From Candidatus Woesearchaeota archaeon (GTDB taxonomy: Archaea; Nanobdellota; Nanobdellia; Woesearchaeales; GW2011-AR4), in the NCBI GenBank assembly GCA_016185955.1, contig JACPMQ010000006.1:1-32055 (forward strand): a stretch of 32,055 nucleotides of DNA. Reading direction: 5' to 3'. The first letter of the stretch is position 1, and each line of letters starts with the position of its first letter. The position numbers and the translations under genes were made by a program. Positions 1-6,331 of this stretch are shown in pieces. The notes under the pieces are model-generated. The model saw only the letters and a list, made by a program, of their open reading frames with translations. It was not told where the DNA came from and made no database searches.

Positions 1-172
1 AAATATAGGAACGGAACATCTATTACGATTATTGACTTCCGTTCCTATACTTTGTGTTCTCTAGCATAGTGGCGCAATAATTATTGTTCCATTATTTAGT
101 TGCGCCACTATACGCACAAGCACTTACTTTCGCAAAAACCCCACTTACCGAAAAAATTCTGTTAGCAGTCAC
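1..172 (+). mobile_element. Repeat element copy 1, cut by the window edge (right part)
   Basis: This is the right part of a non-coding inverted-repeat element; its left arm lies outside the window. The right arm shows the family signature: CGCACAAGCAC at 113-123, TTCGCAAAAACCC at 129-141 and the end TGTTAGCAGTCAC at 160-172. The core has two hairpins: a perfect 13-bp inverted repeat (4-16 with 37-49) and a perfect 12-bp one (66-77 with 100-111). Bases 51-126 are identical to 22559-22634 in copy 3. The element ends 15 bases before the TATA box of the PDH operon. No ORF in it looks real. Mobility is inferred from the duplicated flanks seen at copies 2 and 4. Confidence 0.8.
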
Positions 173-186
173 TGTGCAAAGAAAAA

Positions 187-195
187 TTTATAAAC
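187..195 (+). promoter_or_regulatory. TATA box of the PDH operon
   Basis: TTTATAAAC lies 50-58 bases before the pdhA start. With the usual archaeal spacing of about 26 bases to the start site, transcription would begin near 217, giving a short leader that contains the GGAG ribosome binding site at 235-238. It lies just outside the right end of repeat element copy 1. Confidence 0.6.
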
Positions 196-244
196 ATACT
201 AAAAAACCGAAATCTTGATTTTATTTGATTTTATGGAGCTGTAA

Positions 245-1312
245 ATGGTAAAAAAAGTAGTAGCTGATTTTAAGGTGGAGTATTTGCAGGTAATGGATGA
301 AGAAGGCAAAATTGACAGGAAGCTTATGCCGGATTTGCCTGACAAGCAGATAAAGGAAATGTATGAGCTGATGGTTTTAATGCGTACTTTTGATGACAAG
401 GCTTTTTCTCTGCAAAGGCAAGGCAGGATAGGAACTTACATACAGTTTAAAGGGCAGGAAGCGTCTCAATTAGGAACTGCTTACGCTCTTAAAGATATGG
501 ACTGGATATTCCCAATGTACAGAAGCGGAGGAGCTTTAATTGCAAGAAAGCATCCAATGCACATGATTTTGCAATATTATGGCGGAGATGAAAGAGGGCT
601 AAAAAGCCCGGAAAATGTAAATAATTTTCCAATTTCAATTCCGGTAGGAACACAGACACCGCACGCTGTAGGATGTGCATGGGCATCAAAGCTGAAAAAT
701 GAGAAAACTGTTTCATTGGTTTACACTGGCGACGGAGGAACTTCAAAAGGGGACTTTCATGAAGGCTTGAATTTTGCCGGAGTTTTTAAGGTTCCATGCA
801 TTATTGTATGCGAAAATAACCAATATGCAATTTCTGTTTCAAGAAAACAGCAGACAGCTTCGGAAACAATTGCCCAAAAGGCAATTTCTTACGGCATAAA
901 TGGCACACAAGTAGATGGAAATGATATTTTTGCAGTTTACAAAGCCGCTAAAGAGGCTGTGGACAATGCAAGAAATGGGAAAGGAGCCACATTAATTGAA
1001 TGTATTACTTATCGGCTTGCAGACCACTCTACATCAGATGATGCAAAAAGATACAGAAATGATAAAGAAGTTGAGTCATGGACAAAAAAAGATCCGATAA
1101 TAAGACTGGAAAAATATATGAGAAGCAAAAAACTGCTTGATGACAAATATAAGGAAGAGGTTGCAAAAAAAGCAAAAGAGCAGGTTGAAAAAGAAGTTAT
1201 GATTTATGAAAACACAAAAGACCCTGATGCTGAAGATATGTTTAGATACACTTATGCTGAAATGACAGGTAATCTTAAGGAGCAGCTAAATCAGCTTAAC
1301 GAGCTAATATGA
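245..1312 (+). CDS. pdhA: Pyruvate/2-oxoacid dehydrogenase E1 component, alpha subunit
   Basis: Thiamine-diphosphate-dependent E1 alpha subunit of a pyruvate or branched-chain 2-oxoacid dehydrogenase complex; it decarboxylates the 2-oxoacid and passes the acyl group to E2 lipoate. The 355 residues contain the TPP/Mg motif from G162-D163-G164 to N191-N192, a conserved arrangement in this family. The HSTSDD stretch near residue 259 matches the flexible phosphorylation-type loop of E1 alpha proteins. The length is typical. The start is supported by GGAG at 235-238, six bases before the ATG. It is first in an operon with pdhB (4-base overlap) and the E2 gene. Pyruvate versus branched-chain specificity cannot be settled by eye; PEP synthase elsewhere in the window fits pyruvate but is not proof. 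Confidence 0.93.
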   Translation: MVKKVVADFKVEYLQVMDEEGKIDRKLMPDLPDKQIKEMYELMVLMRTFDDKAFSLQRQGRIGTYIQFKGQEASQLGTAYALKDMDWIFPMYRSGGALIARKHPMHMILQYYGGDERGLKSPENVNNFPISIPVGTQTPHAVGCAWASKLKNEKTVSLVYTGDGGTSKGDFHEGLNFAGVFKVPCIIVCENNQYAISVSRKQQTASETIAQKAISYGINGTQVDGNDIFAVYKAAKEAVDNARNGKGATLIECITYRLADHSTSDDAKRYRNDKEVESWTKKDPIIRLEKYMRSKKLLDDKYKEEVAKKAKEQVEKEVMIYENTKDPDAEDMFRYTYAEMTGNLKEQLNQLNELI

Positions 1313-2277
1313 GCAAAATGAATATAGTGCAGGCTGTAAACTCAGCGTTAAGAAACGAGCTTCAGAGAGACAAAAGAGTCATGATTTTAGGAGAAGATGT
1401 TGGAAAAAACGGAGGAGTTTTTAGATGCACGGATGGATTGCAGCAGGATTTTGGTGATAATAGAGTTGTTGACACTCCATTGTCAGAAGTCGGAATTATC
1501 TCAACATCAATTGGGCTTGCGGTAAATGGAATGCTGCCTGTAGCAGAAATACAGTTCTCAGGATTTATTTATGCTCCTTTAGACCAATTAGTTACTCATG
1601 CTGCGCGAATACGGTCAAGAAGCAGGGGCAGATTTTCAGTTCCCCTTGTTGTAAGAGCACCTTTTGGCGGCGGCATAAGGGCTTTGGAATTGCATTGCGA
1701 ATCTGTTGAGACAATATTTTCGCATATTGCCGGCTTGAAGGTGGTTATTCCCTCTCATCCTTACGATGCAAAGGGCCTTTTAATCTCTGCTATAAGAGAT
1801 CCTAATCCAGTTATTTTTCTCGAGCCGATGCGCGTTTACAGGGCAATAAAAGAAGAAGTTCCTGATGAGCCATATACCATACCATTAGGCAAAGCTGAAG
1901 TAGAGCAGGAAGGCTCTGACTTAACTGTTATTTCTTATGGCGCTATGATGAAATACACAAAAGAGGCTCTTGAAAAATCAAATTATTCTGCAGAGATTAT
2001 TGATGTCAGAACAATATCTCCATTGGATACAGATACCATAATAAATTCTGTAAAAAAAACAGGAAGATGCGTAATAGTCCATGAAGCCCAAAAAACATGC
2101 GGCTTTGCAGCAGAGATAATAGCAAGAATAAATGAAAAATGTTTTTTTAATTTAGAGGCTCCAATAGAAAGAGTGACAGGTTTTGATGTTCCATTTCCCT
2201 TTGCAAAGCTTGAAAATTATTATCTTCCTGATGAAAAAAGAATTTTGAAAGCAGTGGATAAAGTGATGAGCCAATAA
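1309..2277 (+). CDS. pdhB: Pyruvate/2-oxoacid dehydrogenase E1 component, beta subunit
   Basis: Beta subunit of the E1 heterotetramer, which completes the thiamine diphosphate site formed with the alpha subunit. The 322-residue protein begins with the usual transketolase pyrimidine-binding part (GEDVGKNGGVFRCTDGL near residue 28, then DTPLSEVGI) and ends with the transketolase C-terminal domain (VISYGAMM, IDVRTISPLD, VHEAQKTCGFAAEI). Length and domain order match E1 beta. The ATG overlaps the pdhA stop as ATGA, so the two are almost certainly translationally coupled. A second ATG three codons on is an alternative start. Confidence 0.93.
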   Translation: MSKMNIVQAVNSALRNELQRDKRVMILGEDVGKNGGVFRCTDGLQQDFGDNRVVDTPLSEVGIISTSIGLAVNGMLPVAEIQFSGFIYAPLDQLVTHAARIRSRSRGRFSVPLVVRAPFGGGIRALELHCESVETIFSHIAGLKVVIPSHPYDAKGLLISAIRDPNPVIFLEPMRVYRAIKEEVPDEPYTIPLGKAEVEQEGSDLTVISYGAMMKYTKEALEKSNYSAEIIDVRTISPLDTDTIINSVKKTGRCVIVHEAQKTCGFAAEIIARINEKCFFNLEAPIERVTGFDVPFPFAKLENYYLPDEKRILKAVDKVMSQ

Positions 2278-2289
2278 TAAACCAATAAA

Positions 2290-3552
2290 ATGCCATACGA
2301 ATTCAAATTTCCGGATGTTGGAGAAGGTATTACTGAAGGAATAATAGTGAAGTGGAAAGTAAAGGAGCGCGATAATGTAAAAATAGACCAAATTATAGCA
2401 GATATAGAGACAGACAAAGCTGTTGTAGAAATACCAAGCCCTAAAGAAGGCATTATCTTAAAACTCTACCATAAGGAAGGAGAAACAATTAATGTGGGAG
2501 ATGTTCTTGCTGTAATAGGAGAAGAAAATGAATCCATAGGCATAAAGCAGGAAGCTAAAATAGAAGGAAAAAAAGAAGACAAAAAGCCTTATACTGGCAG
2601 CGTTGTGGGATTTCTTGAGGAAGCGTCTGACGAAGCAGAAAAGAAAGAGATAAAAAAAGGGATAAAAACAGATTCAGCAACAAAAAAAATTCTTGCAGCT
2701 CCTGTTGTAAGAAAGCTTGCAAAGGAATTAAATGTCAATCTTGAAAATGTTGCTGGAACCTGCGATGATGGAAAAATAAGTGAAGAGGACGTTAAAAAAT
2801 TTGCCGCTAAAACTGCGGAAAAAAAGCCAGCAATTAAAGTGACAAAAAAATATGATTTCTTCGGCTATGTTGAAAGAGTGCCTCTAAAGGGCATAAGAAA
2901 AATTACTGCGCAAAAAATGAGGGAAGCGGTTATGAATGCAGCATTAGTCACACATCATGACCATATTGACGTAACAAAGCTTTCAGATTTAAGAACAAAA
3001 GAAAAAGAAAATGCAGCGAAAAAAGGAGTTAAATTAACTTATCTTCCGTTTATAATAAAAGCCGCAATAGAAGCTTTAAAAAAGCATCCTTATGTGGCAT
3101 CAAGCATTGAAAACGATGAGGTAATAATAAAAAAATATTATAATATTGGAGTTGCTATTGACACTCCAGACGGCTTGATAGTTCCTGTCATCAAGGGCGC
3201 TGATCAAAAAAGTTTAGCTGATTTATCTGTTGAAGTCAGCAATTTTGTTGAAAAGGCAAAAACAAGAAAAATTGATTTAATGGAGCTTAAAGGCGGAGTT
3301 TTTACAATAACAAATATAGGAGTCATAGGAAGCACTTATTTTACCCCAATAATAAATTATCCTGAAAGCTGTATTCTTGGAACTGGAAGAATAGAAGACA
3401 GGGCGTCAGTTGTTAATGGCAAAATTGAGATAAGAAAAATAATGCCGATTTCATTTACTTATGACCATAGAGTAATTGATGGCGCGGAAGCAGCAAGATT
3501 CATGAATGACTTAAGAATATTGCTGGAAAGTCCTGATTCTTTGTTTTCGTAA
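2290..3552 (+). CDS. pdhC: Dihydrolipoamide acyltransferase (E2) of the 2-oxoacid dehydrogenase complex
   Basis: E2 core enzyme that moves the acyl group from E1 onto lipoate and then to CoA. Domain order is clear: one N-terminal lipoyl domain (residues 1-75, lipoylated Lys43 in IETDKAVVEIPSP), a charged linker, a peripheral subunit-binding domain (about 133-172, AAPVVRKLAKELNVNL) and a C-terminal catalytic domain with the active-site DHRVIDG (His393, Asp397). The 420-residue length suits a single-lipoyl E2. It follows pdhB after a 12-base gap. The next expected gene, dihydrolipoamide dehydrogenase (E3), is absent; a hairpin terminator follows instead. The last 42 bases overlap the end of the convergent alkyltransferase ORF. 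Confidence 0.93.
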   Translation: MPYEFKFPDVGEGITEGIIVKWKVKERDNVKIDQIIADIETDKAVVEIPSPKEGIILKLYHKEGETINVGDVLAVIGEENESIGIKQEAKIEGKKEDKKPYTGSVVGFLEEASDEAEKKEIKKGIKTDSATKKILAAPVVRKLAKELNVNLENVAGTCDDGKISEEDVKKFAAKTAEKKPAIKVTKKYDFFGYVERVPLKGIRKITAQKMREAVMNAALVTHHDHIDVTKLSDLRTKEKENAAKKGVKLTYLPFIIKAAIEALKKHPYVASSIENDEVIIKKYYNIGVAIDTPDGLIVPVIKGADQKSLADLSVEVSNFVEKAKTRKIDLMELKGGVFTITNIGVIGSTYFTPIINYPESCILGTGRIEDRASVVNGKIEIRKIMPISFTYDHRVIDGAEAARFMNDLRILLESPDSLFS

Positions 3553-3837
3553 AATTCCACCGTTCATAGAACGGTGGTTTTTTAGCAGCATTGCTTTTTT
3601 CTTAAGCCCGTGCGCAAATCCATGCAAATTGCCATTGCTTGCAACAACCCTATGGCACGGCACCATATTTTTTGTTTTGCACTCTAAAATGCCATAAGGA
3701 TTTTTGTTTAAGGCATTTCCCACTGCGCGATATGCCTTGCTTCCAATTTTTTTAGCTATTTCCTTGTACGTCGAAACTTTGCCTTTGGGAATTTTTCTGC
3801 ACGCTTCCCAGACTTTTTTATTGAAATTTTCGCTCAT
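3511..3837 (-). CDS. ogt: Methylated-DNA--protein-cysteine methyltransferase (MGMT/Ogt domain)
   Basis: Suicide DNA repair protein that takes alkyl groups from O6-alkylguanine onto its own cysteine. The 108-residue ORF is just the winged-helix DNA-binding domain: GKVSTYKEIAKKIG (residues 18-32), the arginine finger in YRAVG (Arg37), the NP at 46-47 and the active site PCHRV with Cys61, so it is a methyltransferase rather than a Cys-less ATL protein. Two oddities: about seven extra residues between NP and PCHRV compared with common family members, and a C-terminus (from about residue 87) that runs through the PDH terminator hairpin and 42 bases into the E2 gene. It lies two bases downstream of the HemK-kinase gene and is probably cotranscribed with it. 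Confidence 0.85.
   Translation of the reverse strand: MSENFNKKVWEACRKIPKGKVSTYKEIAKKIGSKAYRAVGNALNKNPYGILECKTKNMVPCHRVVASNGNLHGFAHGLKKKAMLLKNHRSMNGGILRKQRIRTFQQYS
3557..3583 (+). terminator. Hairpin plus T-run terminator after the PDH operon
   Basis: A perfect 9-bp stem (CCACCGTTC at 3557-3565 with GAACGGTGG at 3569-3577, loop ATA) is followed directly by six T residues, five bases after the E2 stop codon. This looks like a bacterial intrinsic terminator and would also serve an archaeal polymerase through its T-run. It lies inside the 3' coding part of the convergent alkyltransferase ORF. Confidence 0.75.
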
Positions 3838-3839
3838 TC

Positions 3840-5096
3840 TTAATGCTCATTATCCAACGCCACTATATTTTCAAAATTTCTTTTATTTTGCTTTCCCTTA
3901 TACTTCCTTGCAGCATTGATAATTTTTTCACGGCTTAATATTATGCCTTTTTCTTTTAACAATTTTGATATATTTTCTGAAATTAGAAAATCACAAAATT
4001 GCGTTACATTGCTCGGCTTAAAGGCGTAATGCGCCCTTTCAAAATCTATTAATATCGGAATAGTTTTTTTATTAATTAAAATATGCTTTACTGGATGCGA
4101 CATTTCTTCCTTATTTATTTTTAGCTTGTCCATCACAAAAAGCTGGGAAAGGATGCTTTTTAATGCCTTTAAAACGGTTTTTTTGTTTTTATTTGAGGCT
4201 AAGAAATCAATAATATTAATGCCGTCAATGAATTCATAAACAAAAAACTCATGGTGCATTAAAAGCAATTTTGGCCCAATTTTGTGCTTGTTCAGCAATT
4301 TTAGATTCTTAATTTCATTGTCGATTCTTAAAATTGCCTCACTTTCAGGATTTTTTATTTTTATTGCAATTTTTTTGTTTTTATAAATTCCAGTAAAAAC
4401 AAGCCCTCTTTTTCCTTTTGCAAAAAACCTTATCTTTTTTATTTTACTTTGCTCCAGTTCCTTTAAAGTTTTGGATTTTTTTATTAGGCAAACATAAATA
4501 TCTTCAAAAAAATAATGTTGCTTTTCCAGAATTTCATATTCAAGCAGATTGTTTCTTATAAACTCATTGACCTTTTCCATTTTTGTCAGAGAAGAAAAAG
4601 CAAGAAGGATTATACCATTTAAACTCAAAAAATTGTTAGCTTCATTAAGAAATTTTTCTATAACTTCATAGCCTTTTTTGCCTCCTTCAATTGTCAAATC
4701 CTTAACTTTAAGCTCGCTTGGAAGATAAGGCGCATTAAATATAATTGTGTCAAATTTCTTATTTTTAAGGTTTCTTTTCTTTAAAGCTTCAAATAAGTCA
4801 GAAACCATAAATTTTATTTTGCAAGAAAATAGTTTGGATTTTTTGTGTCCTGAAAATCTTCGATTCTCATGGATTTCATTTTTTATATTTTTTTTGCAAT
4901 ATTTAATTACATCCTCTTGAATGTCAACTGCTAAAACTGATTTTACTTTAGGGCAATTTACAGCAGCAATTGCCTGTATTCCGGAGCCTGTCCCCATATC
5001 CAAAACATTTCCTTCAGCATATTGCACCACATATTTTTTAAGCAAAACGCTGTCTTCTTTCGGTTCATAAATTGAGCAGTTTTTGGTTTCTGTCAT
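3840..5096 (-). CDS. HemK2/Mtq2-like methyltransferase fused to a COG2112-type predicted kinase
   Basis: Two-domain protein of 418 residues. Residues 1-205 form a Rossmann SAM-dependent methyltransferase: motif I DMGTGSGIQ (33-41), acidic VDIQ (57-60) and NAPYLP (121-126), the variant NPPY signature of N5-glutamine/amino methyltransferases of the HemK2/Mtq2 kind that modify release factor aRF1. Residues about 220-375 resemble the small archaeal predicted Ser/Thr kinases of COG2112: GKRG (228-231), a VAIK-like lysine at 246, YEFIDG (287-292), HPVKHIL (334-340) and IDFERA (350-355) in the DFG place. The ATG is 13 bases below tRNA-Ala, so tRNA and gene probably share a transcript. Domain calls are from motifs; substrates are inferred. 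Confidence 0.75.
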   Translation of the reverse strand: MTETKNCSIYEPKEDSVLLKKYVVQYAEGNVLDMGTGSGIQAIAAVNCPKVKSVLAVDIQEDVIKYCKKNIKNEIHENRRFSGHKKSKLFSCKIKFMVSDLFEALKKRNLKNKKFDTIIFNAPYLPSELKVKDLTIEGGKKGYEVIEKFLNEANNFLSLNGIILLAFSSLTKMEKVNEFIRNNLLEYEILEKQHYFFEDIYVCLIKKSKTLKELEQSKIKKIRFFAKGKRGLVFTGIYKNKKIAIKIKNPESEAILRIDNEIKNLKLLNKHKIGPKLLLMHHEFFVYEFIDGINIIDFLASNKNKKTVLKALKSILSQLFVMDKLKINKEEMSHPVKHILINKKTIPILIDFERAHYAFKPSNVTQFCDFLISENISKLLKEKGIILSREKIINAARKYKGKQNKRNFENIVALDNEH

Positions 5097-5109
5097 TTTT
5101 TAGTTCTAA

Positions 5110-5193
5110 TGGACTTGGGGGGATTCGAACCCCCAGCCTTCACCCTTTTCTAAAAGATGCGAAGGTGACGTCATGCCGTTAGACCACAAGCCC
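5110..5193 (-). tRNA. tRNA-Ala (anticodon CGC) with a 12-base insertion in the anticodon loop
   Basis: Read on the minus strand, the 84-base gene folds as a cloverleaf: acceptor GGGCTTG with CAAGTCC, including the G3-U70 pair that marks alanine tRNAs, discriminator A73, D-stem GTC/GAC, anticodon stem TCACC/GGTGA, and a T-arm with five G-C pairs around TTCGAAT. The loop TTCGCAT gives anticodon CGC and is followed by the self-complementary 12 bases CTTTTAGAAAAG, read as a very short intron at or near position 37/38. Removing it leaves 72 bases. CCA is not encoded. The intron's exact ends are ambiguous by one base. Confidence 0.85.
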
Positions 5194-5237
5194 ATAGCAA
5201 TGAGAAATTGAATTTGATTTTTTAACATTGCTTTTTT

Positions 5238-5522
5238 GTAACTGCTAACATCACTTTGTCCGAAAAGATGGGTTTTTGCAAATTATTATTCGTTGCTTGT
5301 GCGGAGCCGTAAAAATCCCGCCGTTTGCGAACAGCAAAGTTTTTACAAGTTACGTTGGTAATCTTGCAATTCGGCATTGTTTTGCTTTGGCCGTTGCTCG
5401 TCATTGACAAAACCGATAAACCACGCATTTGGCATCATTTTGCCTTGGCCACGGCTTGTCACTATCAAATTACGCACAAGCACTTAATTCGCAAAAACCC
5501 TTTATGTTGTGTTAGCAGTTAC
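5238..5522 (-). mobile_element. Repeat element copy 2, 285 bp, with 7-bp flanking duplication
   Basis: Complete element. Ends are GTAACTGCTAACA (5238-5250) and TGTTAGCAGTTAC (5510-5522). Inner inverted motifs are GGGTTTTTGCA (5270-5280) with TTCGCAAAAACCC (5488-5500), and GCTTGTGCG (5295-5303) with CGCACAAGC (5473-5481). CTTTTTT flanks both sides (5231-5237 and 5523-5529), which looks like a target duplication, though it is low in complexity. The core is unlike the other copies and holds two imperfect direct copies of a 39-base unit (5373-5411, 5431-5469). The element end gives the neighbouring LOG-like gene its last six codons and stop. The small ORFs inside show no protein signature. Confidence 0.85.
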
Positions 5523-6047
5523 CTTTTTTAACCCCTCTAAAACCAGCCTTACTAATTCATTTGGATTTTCAGAATAAACAACATTCTCTTTTTCATTTTC
5601 TTTGTTGCATATTTCTGCAATTTTTTTTATGATGCTGGTTATGCCTCCCGACTCTTCTAAAACTCCTATAACCTTTTTGTAATGGAAAGCTATTGTAAAC
5701 TCGTTTAATGTTCCAGTTTGCCCAGAAATCAGTATTATTGCATCAGCTTCCTTAACCAATGGGAAATTTCTGGCTGGTATTCCTAATCCTGTGTATTCAA
5801 TCTCTGTAAAATTTTCTTTAGGGAACAAATATTTTTTTGTATGCTCTTCCTCATTCTGGGCAGGGCTTATGCCAAGGACTTTTCCCCCTATGGAAAAAGC
5901 GCCTTTTGCAGCTTCGTAAGGATACCCATTTCCAGCTCCTGTAAGCAGCAAAATATTATTTTTAGCAAGCTGTTTGCCAATTTCAAATGCCTTTTTTGCT
6001 ATATCTTTATCCACCGCAAAGCTAGAGCCACATACTGCAATTTTCAT
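5502..6047 (-). CDS. LOG/SLOG-family Rossmann nucleotide-binding protein
   Basis: A 181-residue Rossmann-fold protein of the SLOG/LOG-like group (lysine decarboxylase-like, TIGR00725-like). It starts MKIAVCGSS, contains LLTGAGNGYPYEAAKGA and the late motif SGQTGTLNEF, the usual GGxGTxxE nucleotide/sugar-phosphate site with G replaced by Q. Family members cleave ribose from nucleotide monophosphates or bind nucleotide-like ligands; the substrate here is unknown. I chose ATG at 6047 over TTG at 6059 because a TATA box lies 27 bases upstream. The last six residues (VTANTT) and the stop come from repeat element copy 2, so the native C-terminus was replaced or trimmed. Confidence 0.8.
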   Translation of the reverse strand: MKIAVCGSSFAVDKDIAKKAFEIGKQLAKNNILLLTGAGNGYPYEAAKGAFSIGGKVLGISPAQNEEEHTKKYLFPKENFTEIEYTGLGIPARNFPLVKEADAIILISGQTGTLNEFTIAFHYKKVIGVLEESGGITSIIKKIAEICNKENEKENVVYSENPNELVRLVLEGLKKVTANTT

Positions 6048-6068
6048 TAATTGAAACAAGATAGAATA

Positions 6069-6079
6069 CTATTTAAAGT
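6069..6079 (-). promoter_or_regulatory. TATA box of the LOG-like gene
   Basis: On the minus strand CTTTAAATAG is centred about 27 bases before the ATG at 6047, the spacing expected for a leaderless archaeal transcript. It supports the ATG over the upstream TTG. Confidence 0.5.
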
Positions 6080-6092
6080 TTTAGGAAGTAAA

Positions 6093-6219
6093 AGCGAGGG
6101 CTGGGACTCGAACCCAGGAATAAGAGGGCACTGCAAACAAGGTTTGTACGTGTTGAATTGCAGCCTCTCGCCTTAGCCGCTTGGCTTTAAGGTAGTTATA
6201 AATTGTCACTAACCCTCGC
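6093..6219 (-). tRNA. tRNA-Cys (anticodon GCA) with two introns
   Basis: The 127-base minus-strand gene gives a 73-base tRNA once two insertions are removed. Acceptor GCGAGGG pairs with CCCTCGC, discriminator T73 is the cysteine one, D-arm GCC/GGC with G15-C48, anticodon stem AGAGG/CCTCT, loop C-T-GCA-A, T-arm CTGGG/CCCAG. Intron 1 (6129-6157, 29 bases) lies at the canonical 37/38 site: CTGC pairs with GCAG, leaving 3-base bulges AAT and TGC, a bulge-helix-bulge motif. Intron 2 (25 bases, within 6186-6212) lies between acceptor stem and D-stem, near position 8/9, a non-canonical place. CCA is not encoded. Confidence 0.88.
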
Positions 6220-6331
6220 ATAGCGGACTAACCTCTCGCATTGCTAAAAGCAATTTTTGTTGCTTTTCAACATGGTCAAAGCCCATATACTTATAAAAAT
6301 TTCCAAAACTCGGCTCTTCAATGTCAAACTT
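6209..6331 (-). pseudogene. Possible 3' remnant of a GNAT acetyltransferase
   Basis: An open frame of 40 codons, offset by one base from the end of the orphan gene upstream, reads EEPSFGNFYKYMGFDHVEK and then KQQKLLLAMREVSP before a stop inside tRNA-Cys. The pattern FYKYMGF is typical of the last strand and helix of GNAT N-acetyltransferases. It has no start codon near its 5' end and a stop (TAA, 6332-6334) just upstream in its own frame. It is either a decayed gene end or the product of a frameshift after the upstream ORF. An 8-bp inverted repeat (6246-6253 with 6260-6267) lies within it. Weak call. Confidence 0.3.

Noticed and set aside
5222..5531. Small ORFs on both strands within repeat element copy 2
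   Set aside because: They follow the inverted repeats of the element, have no recognisable motif or ribosome binding site, and no counterpart in the other copies.
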